NCBI RefSeq assembly: GCF_002873455.1
Contig: NZ_MCUN01000005.1
Location: forward strand, 295-49,189
Direction of reading: 5' to 3'
Source of the DNA: Vibrio splendidus
GTDB lineage: Bacteria > Pseudomonadota > Gammaproteobacteria > Enterobacterales > Vibrionaceae
DNA: 48,895 nucleotides
Shown here: positions 10,733-21,607 of the stretch, one piece after another
Position numbering within the stretch: position 1 is the first letter of the stretch
Layout: every line of letters begins with the position of its first letter
Position numbers and translations under genes: made by a program
The notes under the pieces: generated by a model
Seen by the model: only the letters and a program-made list of their open reading frames with translations
What the model was told of the DNA's origin: nothing
The model's database searches: none

Positions 10733-11710
10733 ATGCGTAAATTAATGATCCCTGTATTAGTTGTGACGATTGCCCTTCTATTGATGTCACTATTTGTGAT
10801 TCAAGAAGGCGAACGTGGCATGGTAATTCGTTTTGGTCGAGTTCTCGATGACAACGGCGTATCACGAATCTATGAACCAGGCTTGCACTTTAAACTGCCT
10901 ATGTTTGATCGCGTAAAAGTACTTGATGCTCGTATTCAAACGATGGATGGTCGTTCTGACCGTTTCGTAACATCAGAGAAAAAAGACGTTCTAATTGATA
11001 CCTACGCAAAATGGCGTATTGCTGATTTTGGACGTTTTTATCTGAGTACCGGCGGCGGCAATATCATGACGGCAGAAGCACTTCTTGAGCGTAAAGTGAC
11101 AGATGTTCTTCGTTCTGAAATTGGTGCTCGTGAAATTAAGCAGATCGTGTCAGGCCCTCGTAATAAGGACATCCTGCCAGACTCTGCTGATAGCGAAGTC
11201 GTCACAACGGTAGCGGCTGCAGAAGCTCTAGAAGTTGATGGCGAACGCGATAAGATCATGGAAAACGTTTTGTCTGGAACGTCAGAAAGTGCGATGGCTG
11301 ATTTAGGTGTTGAAGTTGTTGATTTCCGAATGAAGAAGATTAACCTTCCTGACGAAATCAGTGAATCTATCTACCGCCGTATGCGTGCAGAACGTGAATC
11401 GGTTGCTCGTAGACATCGTTCTCAAGGTCGTGAGAAAGCAGAAGTTATCCGTGCTCAAGCTGAGCTAGAAGTAGCAACAGTTCTTGCAGAAGCTGACCGT
11501 ACAGCTCGAATCACTCGTGGTGATGCAGATGCAGAAGCAGCGAAGATCTACTCTGATGTGTACAGCAAAGATCCTGAGTTCTATGGCTTCATGCGTTCAT
11601 TGCAAGCTTATGAGACATCATTTAGCGATAAGAGCGACATTCTAGTACTGGATCCGAAGACTGACTTCTTCCAATACATGAATCAAGCAAGCGGCGCTCC
11701 AGCAAAATAA
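10733..11710 (+). CDS. hflC: Membrane protease modulator HflC
   Basis: Partner of HflK in the FtsH-associated SPFH complex. The 325-residue product has an N-terminal membrane helix (about 4-22, preceding QEGERGMVIRFG) and an SPFH domain with a long charged helix rich in A, E and R (about 215-275). It follows hflK by 2 bases and is closed by a strong terminator at 11762-11789. Confidence 0.96.
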   Translation: MRKLMIPVLVVTIALLLMSLFVIQEGERGMVIRFGRVLDDNGVSRIYEPGLHFKLPMFDRVKVLDARIQTMDGRSDRFVTSEKKDVLIDTYAKWRIADFGRFYLSTGGGNIMTAEALLERKVTDVLRSEIGAREIKQIVSGPRNKDILPDSADSEVVTTVAAAEALEVDGERDKIMENVLSGTSESAMADLGVEVVDFRMKKINLPDEISESIYRRMRAERESVARRHRSQGREKAEVIRAQAELEVATVLAEADRTARITRGDADAEAAKIYSDVYSKDPEFYGFMRSLQAYETSFSDKSDILVLDPKTDFFQYMNQASGAPAK

Positions 11711-11761
11711 GCTGATGCGTTAGCGGATGCTTAGCTCAATAAGCAAAATACGTTAAAACTT

Positions 11762-11789
11762 AAAAGGCTCCCATTATGGGAGCCTTTTT
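11762..11789 (+). terminator. Terminator of the hfq-hflXKC operon
   Basis: Stem AAAAGGCTCCCA / TGGGAGCCTTTT with a 3-4 nt loop and a T5 run, 52 bases after the hflC stop. Confidence 0.92.
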
Positions 11790-11881
11790 GTTTCTGCGAC
11801 CTATCTAAGGACGAGACATGTTTTCGGGGGCGCTATAGGGACGCGACGGAAGGTACTTAACAGAATGGTACTTATATAAGC

Positions 11882-12070
11882 CTAGCGGTAGGTCATGAAG
11901 GCGATAACGACGCCGGCAACCACAAGGCAACCGCCAATTCGGCGCAGTTGCGTGTCTGGCTGTTGGCTTAATTGAGCAACCATGTTTCTCCAGCCATTGG
12001 GTGCAATCAAAGGCCCCAGCCCTTCAACGATAAGAACGAGCCCGATTGCGAGCCAGATAGAATTAGACAT
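11882..12070 (-). CDS. DUF2065 small inner-membrane protein (YjeT-like)
   Basis: A 62-residue protein starting MSNSIWLAIGLVLIVEGLGP with two predicted membrane helices (about 5-22 and 43-60) and the GWR/LRRIGG core of the DUF2065 family. Function is unknown. The internal ATG at 12070 is chosen because an AAAGGCAG RBS precedes it and the N-terminus matches the family; a longer reading adds 35 polar residues. In E. coli the homologue lies between hflC and purA on the same strand as both; here it occupies the same gap but is inverted. Confidence 0.85.
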   Translation of the reverse strand: MSNSIWLAIGLVLIVEGLGPLIAPNGWRNMVAQLSQQPDTQLRRIGGCLVVAGVVIAFMTYR

Positions 12071-12221
12071 GTTGCTGCCTTTTGCCTGTAAAAAGATAAT
12101 AATATCAGCATCTTTACGGATCTTCGCGGTGTCATTGCAAATTTGCTTGTCGTTAGCTTTAATCATTATGAACAAAAAATGACTGCAAGAAATGTGATTC
12201 GGTGCTAGAATCCATTTTTAA

Positions 12222-13559
<1,338 letters not shown>

Positions 13560-13657
13560 TGCCCGCTGAGTGATTACCAGGCACTAACCGTGCTGTGGTA
13601 ATTAAAGTACTTTGTTACTTTGTTAATTGAAGTGCTCTGATAATGAAATAGTTTTCT

Positions 13658-13686
13658 AAAAGCCGACTTTATTAAGTCGGCTTTTT
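13658..13686 (+). terminator. Terminator of purA
   Basis: Stem AAAGCCGACTT / AAGTCGGCTTT, loop TATT and a T5 run. The rest of the 340-base gap to motX holds the motX promoter and no gene. Confidence 0.92.
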
Positions 13687-13774
13687 AATACCTGCAATTT
13701 AGCCACGCACTCTTTGATGGTGATCTTTTAAGCGTCATCAGGCAAAATATTGCCCATTAGCGGCAAGTTTTGTC

Positions 13775-13801
13775 TAAAGCCGTCAGGGTTATTGCCGATA
13801 C
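13775..13801 (+). promoter_or_regulatory. Sigma-28 (FliA) promoter of motX
   Basis: TAAA (13775-13778), exactly 15 bases, then GCCGATAC (13794-13801). This fits the vibrio/enteric FliA consensus TAAA-N15-GCCGATAA at all but the last position and lies about 100 bases before motX, a late flagellar gene. Confidence 0.85.
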
Positions 13802-13899
13802 AGATATCATGGAAAGTGAAGTTCACCCTGTTTTGTGCGTGTAGAAATCCTCTACGGCCCTCAATAGATAACTTTGGCGACAGATAATAGAGTGCAGGT

Positions 13900-14535
13900 A
13901 TGAAGCTACGAATTGTAGCAGCTTCATTGATAATGGCGCTGAGCTCACCCTTGAGTCATGCAAATTTGACTGACGTGGGAGAGCCCGTTCCAATATATAC
14001 AGAAGCTGAACTGATTAATTTAATCGAAAATAATCAACACCTAGAGCGAGTGAAAGCTGATAAGTGCCAGTTAGTTGAAGATATCGTTGCTCGTGCAACG
14101 CGTATTAGCTTGCCTTCTTATGAGTTTTTATACGGCGATATGTTGGCTTGGGGCGTGTGTGTTCCACAAGATGTCGAGCTTGGTATCTACTATATGGAAA
14201 ACGCGGCGCATCAAGGTTTACCGGCTGCACTAGAGCAGCTAGGTCGTTATTATTCTCGTGGAACCTTGGTTCAACAAGACAAAGAACGCGCGATTCCGTA
14301 CCTACGTGAAGCGGCCTCTATGGGTAACCTAAGCGCAAGCATTCACTTAGCGGAACTCTTACTTCGTGATTACGGTAGCCCGTTAGATTATGAAGATGCT
14401 TACCGCTGGTTATACAACTCGGTGACAGCAGATGATAGGCAACACAAACGTATTACTGTGCTTCGAAGCGGTTTAGAGCGAAGAATGCCGGACAATATTA
14501 TTGCTCGAGCAAAACGTCGAGATGTGTTCTGGTAA
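13900..14535 (+). CDS. motX: Sodium-driven polar flagellar motor protein MotX
   Basis: Periplasmic component of the T-ring around the polar flagellar basal body, needed to assemble the PomA/PomB sodium-driven stator. The 211-residue product, the usual MotX length, has a signal peptide ending around SHA (about residue 21) and Sel1-like helical repeats (about 75-180) with motifs such as AAHQGLPAALEQLGRYY. Two cysteines (KCQLVED and WGVCVPQD) are available for a disulfide. The gene lies next to purA, its usual place in vibrios, and has its own sigma-28 promoter. Confidence 0.93.
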   Translation: MKLRIVAASLIMALSSPLSHANLTDVGEPVPIYTEAELINLIENNQHLERVKADKCQLVEDIVARATRISLPSYEFLYGDMLAWGVCVPQDVELGIYYMENAAHQGLPAALEQLGRYYSRGTLVQQDKERAIPYLREAASMGNLSASIHLAELLLRDYGSPLDYEDAYRWLYNSVTADDRQHKRITVLRSGLERRMPDNIIARAKRRDVFW

Positions 14536-14627
14536 TGACGAATGTAAATTAAGGTTGATGATGAACGACTGCACTCGTTAATCATCTATCTTGATATAGA
14601 AAGATATCGATATAAAAATATCGTATT

Positions 14628-14666
14628 AAAAAGGCCTCGTAGGTAAATACCTATGAGGCCTTTTTT
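14628..14666. terminator. Bidirectional terminator between motX and the amidohydrolase gene
   Basis: A long stem (AAAAAGGCCTCGTAGGTA with its complement, one mismatch) has A and T runs on both sides and sits between convergent genes. Confidence 0.9.
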
Positions 14667-14702
14667 GATCTGAACGGTAAACCGTTATCTTACTCGGTGA
14701 AG

Positions 14703-16112
14703 TTATTGAACTACTTCACCAGATTCAATCACCGTCTTACGAACGACTTTAGTGAAATCGAGAGCTTCTTGGCGAATCTTGTCTTCATCGACGGTTAGCA
14801 TGTCGCGGTCTTGCATGATGATCTTACCGTCAACGATGGTGTGGCGAACGTTACCAGAATTAGCTGAGTAAACTAATGCCGAGTATGGGTTGTAGACCGG
14901 GACCATGTTTGGCGCTTTCGTATCGATCACTATGATGTCGGCGAGTTTACCGGCCTCAAGAGAACCGATTTTATCTTCCATGTGCAGCGCTTTTGCTGCG
15001 CCCATTGTTGCCATGTCGATCACTTTGATCGGCGGCATTGCGGCACGATCTTTATTAACCAGCTTGTGAACTTTAGCGACTTGGTTGAATTCATCAATGG
15101 TGCTCAGTGTGTTACCAGACATTGGGCCATCAGTACCTAAACCAATACGAACGTTTTCGTCATACATCTTAAGCGCCGGTGACACGCCTTTTGCTGACTT
15201 GATGTTAGCACTCATGTTGTGAGCTACACCCATATCTGATTTTTTCACCAGTTCGATGTCATGATCGTCAACGAGGATCATGTGTGCTCCCACCAAGTTT
15301 TTGTTGAGTGCGCCAATGCTGTCCATGTATTGAACTGGTGATAGGCCATCTGAACGCTCGGCGATTTTCTCTTCTTCTCGGTGTGATTCTGCAAGGTGAA
15401 TCATCACGGGTACATCGAGTTCTAAAGATAACTTAGAGATCTTCTGCAGAACCTCTGTGGTGTTGGTGTAAGGCGCGTGTGGTGCAAACGCGGGTGTGAT
15501 ACGCGGGTGGTCTTTGTATTCTTCAATGAAATTCAGCGCGTATTGGATGCCTTCTTCAGCATTAGCCGCATCAGCGACTGGGAACTTAATCACGGTTTCA
15601 CCAAGAATGGCACGCATACCGATCTTATCGACGGTTTTCGCGACTTCATCTTCGAAGTAGTACATGTCGGCGTAAGTCGTGACACCGCCTTTTACCATTT
15701 CGACATTACCTAGGTTGGCACCAATGCGTACCATGTCTCGCGATACCAGCTTCTTCTCTAGAGGGAAGATATAACGGTGAAGACGGTCAGGCACATCATC
15801 GGCCAGCGAGCGGAAAACCGTCATCGATACGTGAGTATGAGTATTGATGAGACCCGGCATGACGATATCGCCATCCACGTCTAACACTTGTTTCGCTTGG
15901 TACTGCTTCTCTAGTGAAGCATCACCAACGGCAATGATTTTGTTGTCTTTTACGACAACAGTACCGCTCTCATAAACCGTTTTGTCTTGGTTCATGGTTA
16001 GAACCATCGCATCGGTAATCATCAAGTCAGCTTTTTCCATTGCTGAACTCGCAAATGGAAATAGAGCGAGGCTTGCCATTGTTGAAGCCAATAGGGTGCG
16101 TTTTAGTTTCAT
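14703..16112 (-). CDS. Periplasmic TRZ/ATZ-family amidohydrolase, probable purine-type deaminase
   Basis: The 469-residue product belongs to the metal-dependent amidohydrolases close to 5-methylthioadenosine/S-adenosylhomocysteine deaminases (MtaD) and chlorohydrolases. Visible motifs are NTHTHVS (HxH metal ligands), FAPHAPYTN, HLAES and GTDGPMSGN. The chosen start gives a clear signal peptide (MKLKRTLLASTMASLALFPF, cleavage after ASSA), so the enzyme should act in the periplasm, unlike cytosolic MtaD; an upstream ATG adding 19 residues is the alternative and would bury the signal. No good RBS is seen for either start. A PurR-like operator upstream suggests a purine substrate. Exact substrate is not established. 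Confidence 0.8.
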   Translation of the reverse strand: MKLKRTLLASTMASLALFPFASSAMEKADLMITDAMVLTMNQDKTVYESGTVVVKDNKIIAVGDASLEKQYQAKQVLDVDGDIVMPGLINTHTHVSMTVFRSLADDVPDRLHRYIFPLEKKLVSRDMVRIGANLGNVEMVKGGVTTYADMYYFEDEVAKTVDKIGMRAILGETVIKFPVADAANAEEGIQYALNFIEEYKDHPRITPAFAPHAPYTNTTEVLQKISKLSLELDVPVMIHLAESHREEEKIAERSDGLSPVQYMDSIGALNKNLVGAHMILVDDHDIELVKKSDMGVAHNMSANIKSAKGVSPALKMYDENVRIGLGTDGPMSGNTLSTIDEFNQVAKVHKLVNKDRAAMPPIKVIDMATMGAAKALHMEDKIGSLEAGKLADIIVIDTKAPNMVPVYNPYSALVYSANSGNVRHTIVDGKIIMQDRDMLTVDEDKIRQEALDFTKVVRKTVIESGEVVQ

Positions 16113-16170
16113 ATCAATACTCAGAACAGGAGTTGGTAAAGTGTCGGGATAATAGTGTATTTCATTCATG

Positions 16171-16186
16171 GCGCAAACGTTTGTTT
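16171..16186. promoter_or_regulatory. PurR-like (LacI-family) operator upstream of the amidohydrolase
   Basis: The 16-mer GCGCAAACGTTTGTTT matches the symmetric PurR box ACGCAAACGTTTGCGT at 13 of 16 positions, including the entire core CGCAAACGTTTG. It lies 58 bases upstream of the chosen start codon. Other LacI-family regulators use similar CG-centred palindromes. Confidence 0.6.
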
Positions 16187-16301
16187 TATCGTTTGCTTGA
16201 AATTTTGATGATAGTCCGCCTCTATGAAGCGATGTTTCACAAAGTGAAGATATGTATCAATCTTAGGTTATTTTAGGCTTTTCCAAAGCATATCTGTAGC
16301 T

Positions 16302-16330
16302 TACCCCTAGCATCAGATATACTAGGGGTA
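16302..16330. repeat. 9-bp inverted repeat upstream of rnr
   Basis: TACCCCTAG (16302-16310) and CTAGGGGTA (16322-16330) are perfectly complementary with an 11-bp spacer, 30 bases before the rnr start. No U-tract follows. It could be an operator or a leader hairpin. Confidence 0.55.
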
Positions 16331-16360
16331 TATACATTCCTTGCTTAAGCAGGCCCGCCT

Positions 16361-18859
16361 ATGTCAAAAAACACACCAATGTCAGAAAACACGACAGCGA
16401 CAACCACTGTTGATCCTTTTGCCGACCGAGAGTCGAAAAATTACGAAAACCCAGTACCAAGCAGAGAGTTCATTATTTCGTTTCTAACAGACGCGAATAT
16501 CCCAATGAACCGTAACGATCTATTCGAAGCTTTGGGTCTTGCTGGAGAGGAACAATATGAAGGGCTGCGTCGTCGTTTACGTGCAATGGAACGTGATGGA
16601 CAGCTTATCTTTACCCGTCGTCAGTGCTACGCATTGCCTGAGAAGATGGAATTGATTAAAGGCTATGTGATTGGTCATAAAGACGGTCATGGTTGGGTTC
16701 GCCCAGATGGCAGTGTGGGTAAAGACAATGATATCGTGTTGCCGCATCACCAGATGAAAACCATCATGCACGGTGATTACGTATTGGTTCAGCCTACTGA
16801 TAACAGTAAGCGTGGCCGTCGTGAAGGTCGTTTGGTTCGTGTTCTTGAAGAGCGCAAAACCCCACTGGTTGGTCGCTTCTTCCTAGAATATGGCCATTCT
16901 TACGTGGTTGCTGATGATTCGCGTATTAGTCACGACATCCAGATCCCTACCGAGCATAAAGGCGGTGCTCGAATGGGTAATGTGGTTGTGATTGAAATTA
17001 CGGATCGTGGTGGTCGTTCTCGTAACATGATGGGTAAAGTGACCGAAGTTCTTGGTGAAAACATGGCTCCGGGTATGGAAACGCAGATCGCGATCCGTAC
17101 TCACCAGATCCCACAAGAGTGGCCTGAAGCGGTAGATAAGCAAATCGTAAACCTCGGTGAGCATGTTCCTGAAGAAGCAAAAGAAGGCCGTATTGATCTA
17201 CGCAAACTACCATTGGTTACCATTGATGGCGAAGATGCGCGTGACTTCGATGATGCGGTTTACTGTGAAGCGAAGAAAGGCGGAGGCTGGCGCCTGTGGG
17301 TAGCGATTGCTGACGTAAGTTATTACGTTCGCCCAGACACTGCGCTAGATAAAGAAGCGATTAACCGTGGTAACTCGGTATACTTCCCGTCACAAGTCGT
17401 GCCAATGCTGCCAGAAGTCCTTTCTAATGGCCTATGTTCATTGAACCCTCAAGTCGACCGTTTATGTATGGTGTGTGAGATGACTATCTCAGACAAAGGT
17501 AAACTGTCGGGTTACAAGCACTACGAAGCGGTAATGAACTCTCATGCCCGTCTGACTTACAACAAAGTTGGCGCTATCTTAGATGGCAATGAAGAACTTC
17601 GTGAGCGTTACGAGCCTGAAGTACCACATCTTGAAGAGCTTCATAAGATGTACAAGGTACTTAAGAAAACGCGTGATGAACGTGGTGCGATTGAGTTTGA
17701 AACGGTAGAAACTAAGTTTATCTTCAATGCGGATCGTAAGATTGACCGTATTGAACCTGTCATCCGTAACGATGCACACAAGATCATTGAAGAGTGTATG
17801 ATTCTTGCGAATATCGCATCGGCGTCTTACGTAGAAAAAGCGAAAGAACCTGCATTGTACCGTGTTCACGATACTCCGGGAGAAGAGCGCTTAACTGGCT
17901 TTAAGAGTTTCCTTAGTGAGCTAGGTTTAACGCTGGAAGGTGGCCTGTCGCCATCACCAGTAGACTATGCACAATTGATGCAACAGATTAATGAGCGTGA
18001 AGATCGTGAGTTAATCCAAACCATGCTACTCCGCTCGATGAAGCAAGCGGTATATAACGCGGACAACGCGGGTCACTTTGGTTTAGCTCTTAAACGCTAT
18101 GCTCACTTTACCTCGCCAATTCGTCGTTACCCAGATTTGCTACTGCACCGCGCGATTAAGTACCTTATTGCGAAAGAAGAAGGCCGTCAGAGTGAGCGTT
18201 GGACGCCAACTGGTGGTTACCACTACACTTTCGATGATATGGACTTCTACGGCGAGCAGTGTTCAATGACTGAGCGTCGTGCTGATGACGCAACGCGTGA
18301 AGTGAACGACTGGCTGAAGTGTGAGTACATGCAAGACCATGTCGGTGAAGTGATGGATGGCGTGATTGCCAACGTGACTGGCTTTGGTTTCTTTGTTCGT
18401 CTCACTGAACTGCACATTGATGGTCTGGTACATATTTCAGCGCTAGCGAATGATTACTACCAATTCGATGCTGTTGGTCAGCGTCTAGTTGGTGAAAGCT
18501 CAGGTAACATCTACCGCTTGGGTGATTCGGTTAAAGTGAAGGTTTCTGCGGTTAATCTAGAAACTCGCCAAATCGACTTTGATTTAGAAGACACCGATCG
18601 TCAGCCGCGTGGTAAAGGTAAAACCGCCAAGAAGCGTGCAGCTGAAGCGATGAAAAAGGCGAAAAGCAAGAAGCGTTCAGCGGTGAAGAGTAATAAGCCG
18701 GGTGTACCTGCGACGCCTTTAGTTGAACCGACTAAGCGACCAGACGGTAGCTCTGAAAGTTCAGCTAAGAAGAAGTCAGCGAATAAAACCGGTGCTGCGA
18801 AGGCGCGAGCTAAGAAAAAGCGTACCGCAAGTCGTAAGCCAAAGGCTGATAAGTCTTAA
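16361..18859 (+). CDS. rnr: Exoribonuclease R
   Basis: Processive 3'-to-5' hydrolytic RNase that degrades structured RNA and takes part in RNA quality control. The 832-residue product has an N-terminal winged-helix segment, cold-shock domains (about 95-250), the RNB catalytic domain with DARDFDD (D292, D295, D297, D298), an S1 domain (about 655-735) and a lysine-rich tail (about 740-832), as in E. coli RNase R. A second in-frame ATG six codons later is an alternative start; neither has a strong RBS. Confidence 0.96.
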   Translation: MSKNTPMSENTTATTTVDPFADRESKNYENPVPSREFIISFLTDANIPMNRNDLFEALGLAGEEQYEGLRRRLRAMERDGQLIFTRRQCYALPEKMELIKGYVIGHKDGHGWVRPDGSVGKDNDIVLPHHQMKTIMHGDYVLVQPTDNSKRGRREGRLVRVLEERKTPLVGRFFLEYGHSYVVADDSRISHDIQIPTEHKGGARMGNVVVIEITDRGGRSRNMMGKVTEVLGENMAPGMETQIAIRTHQIPQEWPEAVDKQIVNLGEHVPEEAKEGRIDLRKLPLVTIDGEDARDFDDAVYCEAKKGGGWRLWVAIADVSYYVRPDTALDKEAINRGNSVYFPSQVVPMLPEVLSNGLCSLNPQVDRLCMVCEMTISDKGKLSGYKHYEAVMNSHARLTYNKVGAILDGNEELRERYEPEVPHLEELHKMYKVLKKTRDERGAIEFETVETKFIFNADRKIDRIEPVIRNDAHKIIEECMILANIASASYVEKAKEPALYRVHDTPGEERLTGFKSFLSELGLTLEGGLSPSPVDYAQLMQQINEREDRELIQTMLLRSMKQAVYNADNAGHFGLALKRYAHFTSPIRRYPDLLLHRAIKYLIAKEEGRQSERWTPTGGYHYTFDDMDFYGEQCSMTERRADDATREVNDWLKCEYMQDHVGEVMDGVIANVTGFGFFVRLTELHIDGLVHISALANDYYQFDAVGQRLVGESSGNIYRLGDSVKVKVSAVNLETRQIDFDLEDTDRQPRGKGKTAKKRAAEAMKKAKSKKRSAVKSNKPGVPATPLVEPTKRPDGSSESSAKKKSANKTGAAKARAKKKRTASRKPKADKS

Positions 18860-18941
18860 GCTTAATAAGGCGCTTTGCTAATTAGGTTTAGCACAGCGCT
18901 AGTTTAATGTGACATGACTTTAACGCGAAAAGACTTTAATG

Positions 18942-18973
18942 CGAGAGTATCAGGCGCAAGACGCATACTCTCG
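18942..18973 (+). other. Hairpin in the rnr-rlmB gap
   Basis: A perfect 9-bp inverted repeat CGAGAGTAT / ATACTCTCG with a 14-nt loop. No U-tract follows, so it is more likely leader structure or a processing signal than a terminator. Confidence 0.45.
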
Positions 18974-19047
18974 AAATAAACAACACAGGGATGGGGGCAT
19001 CGGGTTTGATGTCATTCATCTCTGAGCAATAAGAGTAACCAGAGACA

Positions 19048-19788
19048 ATGAGTAACGAATTTATTTACGGTATTCACGCGGTGAAAGCCGTACTAGAAAA
19101 AGATCCAGCGCGCTTTATTGAAGCGTACGTGCTTAAAGGTCGTCAAGACGATCGTCTTCTTCCATTACTGAATCAACTGCAGCAATTTGGTGTGTCGATT
19201 CAACAAATGGGCCGTAAGCCGCTTGATGAAAAAGCACAGGGTGCAAATCACCAAGGTCTTATTGCTAAGGTGAAGCCTGCTAAGCAGCTTAATGAAACTC
19301 ACCTAGACGATATACTAGCGCAGCACGAACAGCCTCTGCTGTTGGTTCTAGATGGCGTAACAGACCCTCATAACCTAGGTGCTTGTCTACGTAACGCGGA
19401 TGCTGCGGGTGTGGCGGCTGTTATCGTACCTAAAGATCGCTCTTCGCCGCTAACGGCAACCGTAAGTAAGGTTGCTTGTGGCGCAGCTGAAACCGTTCCT
19501 CTAGTACGCGTAACCAACCTAGCTCGTACAATGCGTGCACTGCAAGAGCAGGGTGTATGGTTCGTGGGTACCGCAGGTGAAGCGACGCATGATATCTATC
19601 AAGCGAAGCTAACGGGCCCGCTTGCTGTTGTGATGGGTGCAGAAGGTGATGGTATGCGTCGTTTAACGCGTGAAACCTGTGATGACCTGATTAAGATTCC
19701 AATGTCAGGCAGCGTGTCGAGCCTCAACGTTTCGGTAGCATCAGGCATCTGTCTGTTCGAAGCGGTACGTCAGCGCCTAGCTCAATAG
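19048..19788 (+). CDS. rlmB: 23S rRNA (guanosine-2251-2'-O)-methyltransferase RlmB
   Basis: SPOUT-fold methyltransferase acting on G2251 in the peptidyl-transferase region. The 246-residue product has an N-terminal L30e-like substrate-binding domain and the SpoU motifs [22 protein letters not shown] and [21 protein letters not shown]. It lies 188 bases after rnr, its usual neighbour, and ends in a terminator. Confidence 0.96.
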   Translation: MSNEFIYGIHAVKAVLEKDPARFIEAYVLKGRQDDRLLPLLNQLQQFGVSIQQMGRKPLDEKAQGANHQGLIAKVKPAKQLNETHLDDILAQHEQPLLLVLDGVTDPHNLGACLRNADAAGVAAVIVPKDRSSPLTATVSKVACGAAETVPLVRVTNLARTMRALQEQGVWFVGTAGEATHDIYQAKLTGPLAVVMGAEGDGMRRLTRETCDDLIKIPMSGSVSSLNVSVASGICLFEAVRQRLAQ

Positions 19789-19837
19789 CGTTAAGCTTAC
19801 TAAAAAGGCAAAACGACTCTAAGTCTATGAATTTATT

Positions 19838-19871
19838 AACGCTCATCACTTGCTGGTGGGCGTTTCTTTTT
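19838..19871 (+). terminator. Terminator of rlmB
   Basis: Imperfect stem AACGCTCATCA / TGGTGGGCGTT followed by TCTTTTT. Confidence 0.8.
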
Positions 19872-19953
19872 AGGCTGTTATGACGGAATCGTTTGGTTTG
19901 TCAGATGGCTAGATGGCGAAAGAAAAACTGTTTCATTATTAGCCAAATACCGC

Positions 19954-19980
19954 TTGCCAATACCGGGTTCTTTCTATAAT
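19954..19980 (+). promoter_or_regulatory. Promoter of rpsF-rpsR-rplI
   Basis: -35 TTGCCA (19954-19959), a 15-bp spacer and perfect -10 TATAAT (19975-19980). It gives a leader of about 95 nt before rpsF. Confidence 0.7.
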
Positions 19981-20022
19981 ATTTGCCGTCCTTAAAACTC
20001 GGTCATTTTTCTTTAGTTCCTT

Positions 20023-20056
20023 GCTTCCCTTGGACGACCGAGCCTTTCGTGGAAGC
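20023..20056 (+). ncRNA. rpsF leader hairpin, candidate S6:S18 autoregulatory element
   Basis: GCTTCC (20023-20028) pairs with GGAAGC (20051-20056) and, after a 5-nt left bulge, ACGA (20034-20037) pairs with TCGT (20047-20050), enclosing the loop CCGAGCCTT. A CCG beside a short helix just upstream of rpsF is the known feature of the S6:S18-binding leader RNA of bacteria. The RBS TAAGGAG follows at once, so protein binding could block initiation. Confidence 0.55.
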
Positions 20057-20080
20057 TAATAATCCGTAAGGAGCAACCAA

Positions 20081-20494
20081 ATGCGTCATTATGAAATCGT
20101 ATTCATGGTTCACCCTGATCAAAGCGAGCAAGTTGCTGGCATGATCGAGCGTTACACTGGTTCAATCACTGAAGCTGGCGGTACTATCCACCGTCTAGAA
20201 GACTGGGGCCGCCGTCAAATGGCTTACCCAATCAACAAACTTCACAAAGCTCACTACGTTCTTATGAACGTTGAAGCTGGCCAAGAAGTGATGGACGAGC
20301 TAGAAACTGCTTTCCGTTTTAACGATGCAGTTCTACGTAACATGATCATGCGCACTAAAGGCGCTGTGACTGAGCAATCTATCATGCTTAAGCAAAAAGA
20401 AGAGCGTGCAGAGCGTGCTCCTCGTCGTGATGACCGTGAAGAACGTGCACCACGTCGTGAAGAAGAAGCTAAGCCAGAAGCTGCTGCTGAGTAA
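20081..20494 (+). CDS. rpsF: 30S ribosomal protein S6
   Basis: Central-domain protein of the 30S subunit that binds as a heterodimer with S18. The 137-residue product starts [18 protein letters not shown] and has the [20 protein letters not shown] segment. The tail is rich in E, R and A ([18 protein letters not shown]), as in E. coli where it receives glutamate additions. Strong RBS TAAGGAG. Confidence 0.98.
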   Translation: MRHYEIVFMVHPDQSEQVAGMIERYTGSITEAGGTIHRLEDWGRRQMAYPINKLHKAHYVLMNVEAGQEVMDELETAFRFNDAVLRNMIMRTKGAVTEQSIMLKQKEERAERAPRRDDREERAPRREEEAKPEAAAE

Positions 20495-20623
20495 TTCTTT
20501 TTTGGCCTTTTAGGTCATTAAATTTTATTCAACTCGTTTAGGTATTTTCACTACAAGCATTTGCTTACGCTTATTTATAAGCCTGTGTTAATACCGCATT
20601 ATTAAATTTAGATCAGGAGATAG

Positions 20624-20854
<231 letters not shown>

Positions 20855-20892
20855 TCGGTAATAGTTAACAATAGTTTAAGAGGACTAAGATA

Positions 20893-21345
20893 ATGCAAGT
20901 TATTCTACTTGATAAAATCGGTAACCTAGGTGGCCTTGGCGACCAAGTAAACGTTAAATCTGGTTACGCTCGTAACTTCCTTATCCCACAGGGTAAAGTA
21001 GTTATGGCAACTAAAGACAACGTTGCTATGTTCGAAACTCGCCGTGCTGAACTAGAAGCTAAAGTTGCTGAGCAACTAGCTGCTGCAGAAGCTCGCGCAG
21101 AGACAGTTAACACTCTAGAAGGCGTTACAATCGCTTCTAAAGCTGGTGACGAAGGCAAACTATTCGGTTCTATCGGTACTCGTGACATCGCAGATGCTAT
21201 TACAGCAGCTGGTGTTGCAGTAGTTAAGAGCGAAGTACGCCTACCTGAAGGCGCTCTACGTAACATCGGCGAATTCGAAGTAAGCATCCAACTTCACTCT
21301 GAAGTTTTTGCTACTGCGAAAATCGCTATCGTTGCAGCTGAGTAA
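20893..21345 (+). CDS. rplI: 50S ribosomal protein L9
   Basis: The 150-residue product starts [20 protein letters not shown], has the rRNA-binding N-domain with [13 protein letters not shown], the long connecting helix rich in A and E (about 45-75), and the C-terminal domain. It is 38 bases from rpsR and closed by a strong terminator. Confidence 0.98.
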   Translation: MQVILLDKIGNLGGLGDQVNVKSGYARNFLIPQGKVVMATKDNVAMFETRRAELEAKVAEQLAAAEARAETVNTLEGVTIASKAGDEGKLFGSIGTRDIADAITAAGVAVVKSEVRLPEGALRNIGEFEVSIQLHSEVFATAKIAIVAAE

Positions 21346-21384
21346 TTTCAGTACCAAGACGAATTCTTTCTTTTGAAAGTTTTA

Positions 21385-21411
21385 AACACCAGCTTCGGCT
21401 GGTGTTTTTTT
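21385..21411 (+). terminator. Terminator of rpsF-rpsR-rplI
   Basis: Stem ACACCAGC / GCTGGTGT with a stable TTCG tetraloop and a T run. Confidence 0.95.
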
Positions 21412-21499
21412 ATGTCTGAAATATAGGAAAACATAGCGAAGGGTTATGGTAAGTAAAAAGCTTACAGTGATCTAAAAGCTCTTATTGCTGAACAGTCTG

Positions 21500-21607
21500 T
21501 TCTCAAGGTTAGAAGTGGCCTTAAGATTAGAACTGCTCTTGAGATTAGAATAGTTCTTGAGATTAGAGCTGCTCTTGATACTAGAGTTGCTCCTGAGATT
21601 AGAACTG
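21500..21607. repeat. Six 18-bp tandem repeats over the 3' end of the DUF481 gene
   Basis: Units start at 21500, 21518, 21536, 21554, 21572 and 21590. A typical unit is CTCTTGAGATTAGAACTG. On the minus strand each unit carries the stop context of the DUF481 gene (CAGTTCTAA, TAG in one unit) in frame. The unit at 21590-21607 supplies the actual C-terminal Gln-Phe and stop. Confidence 0.85.
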
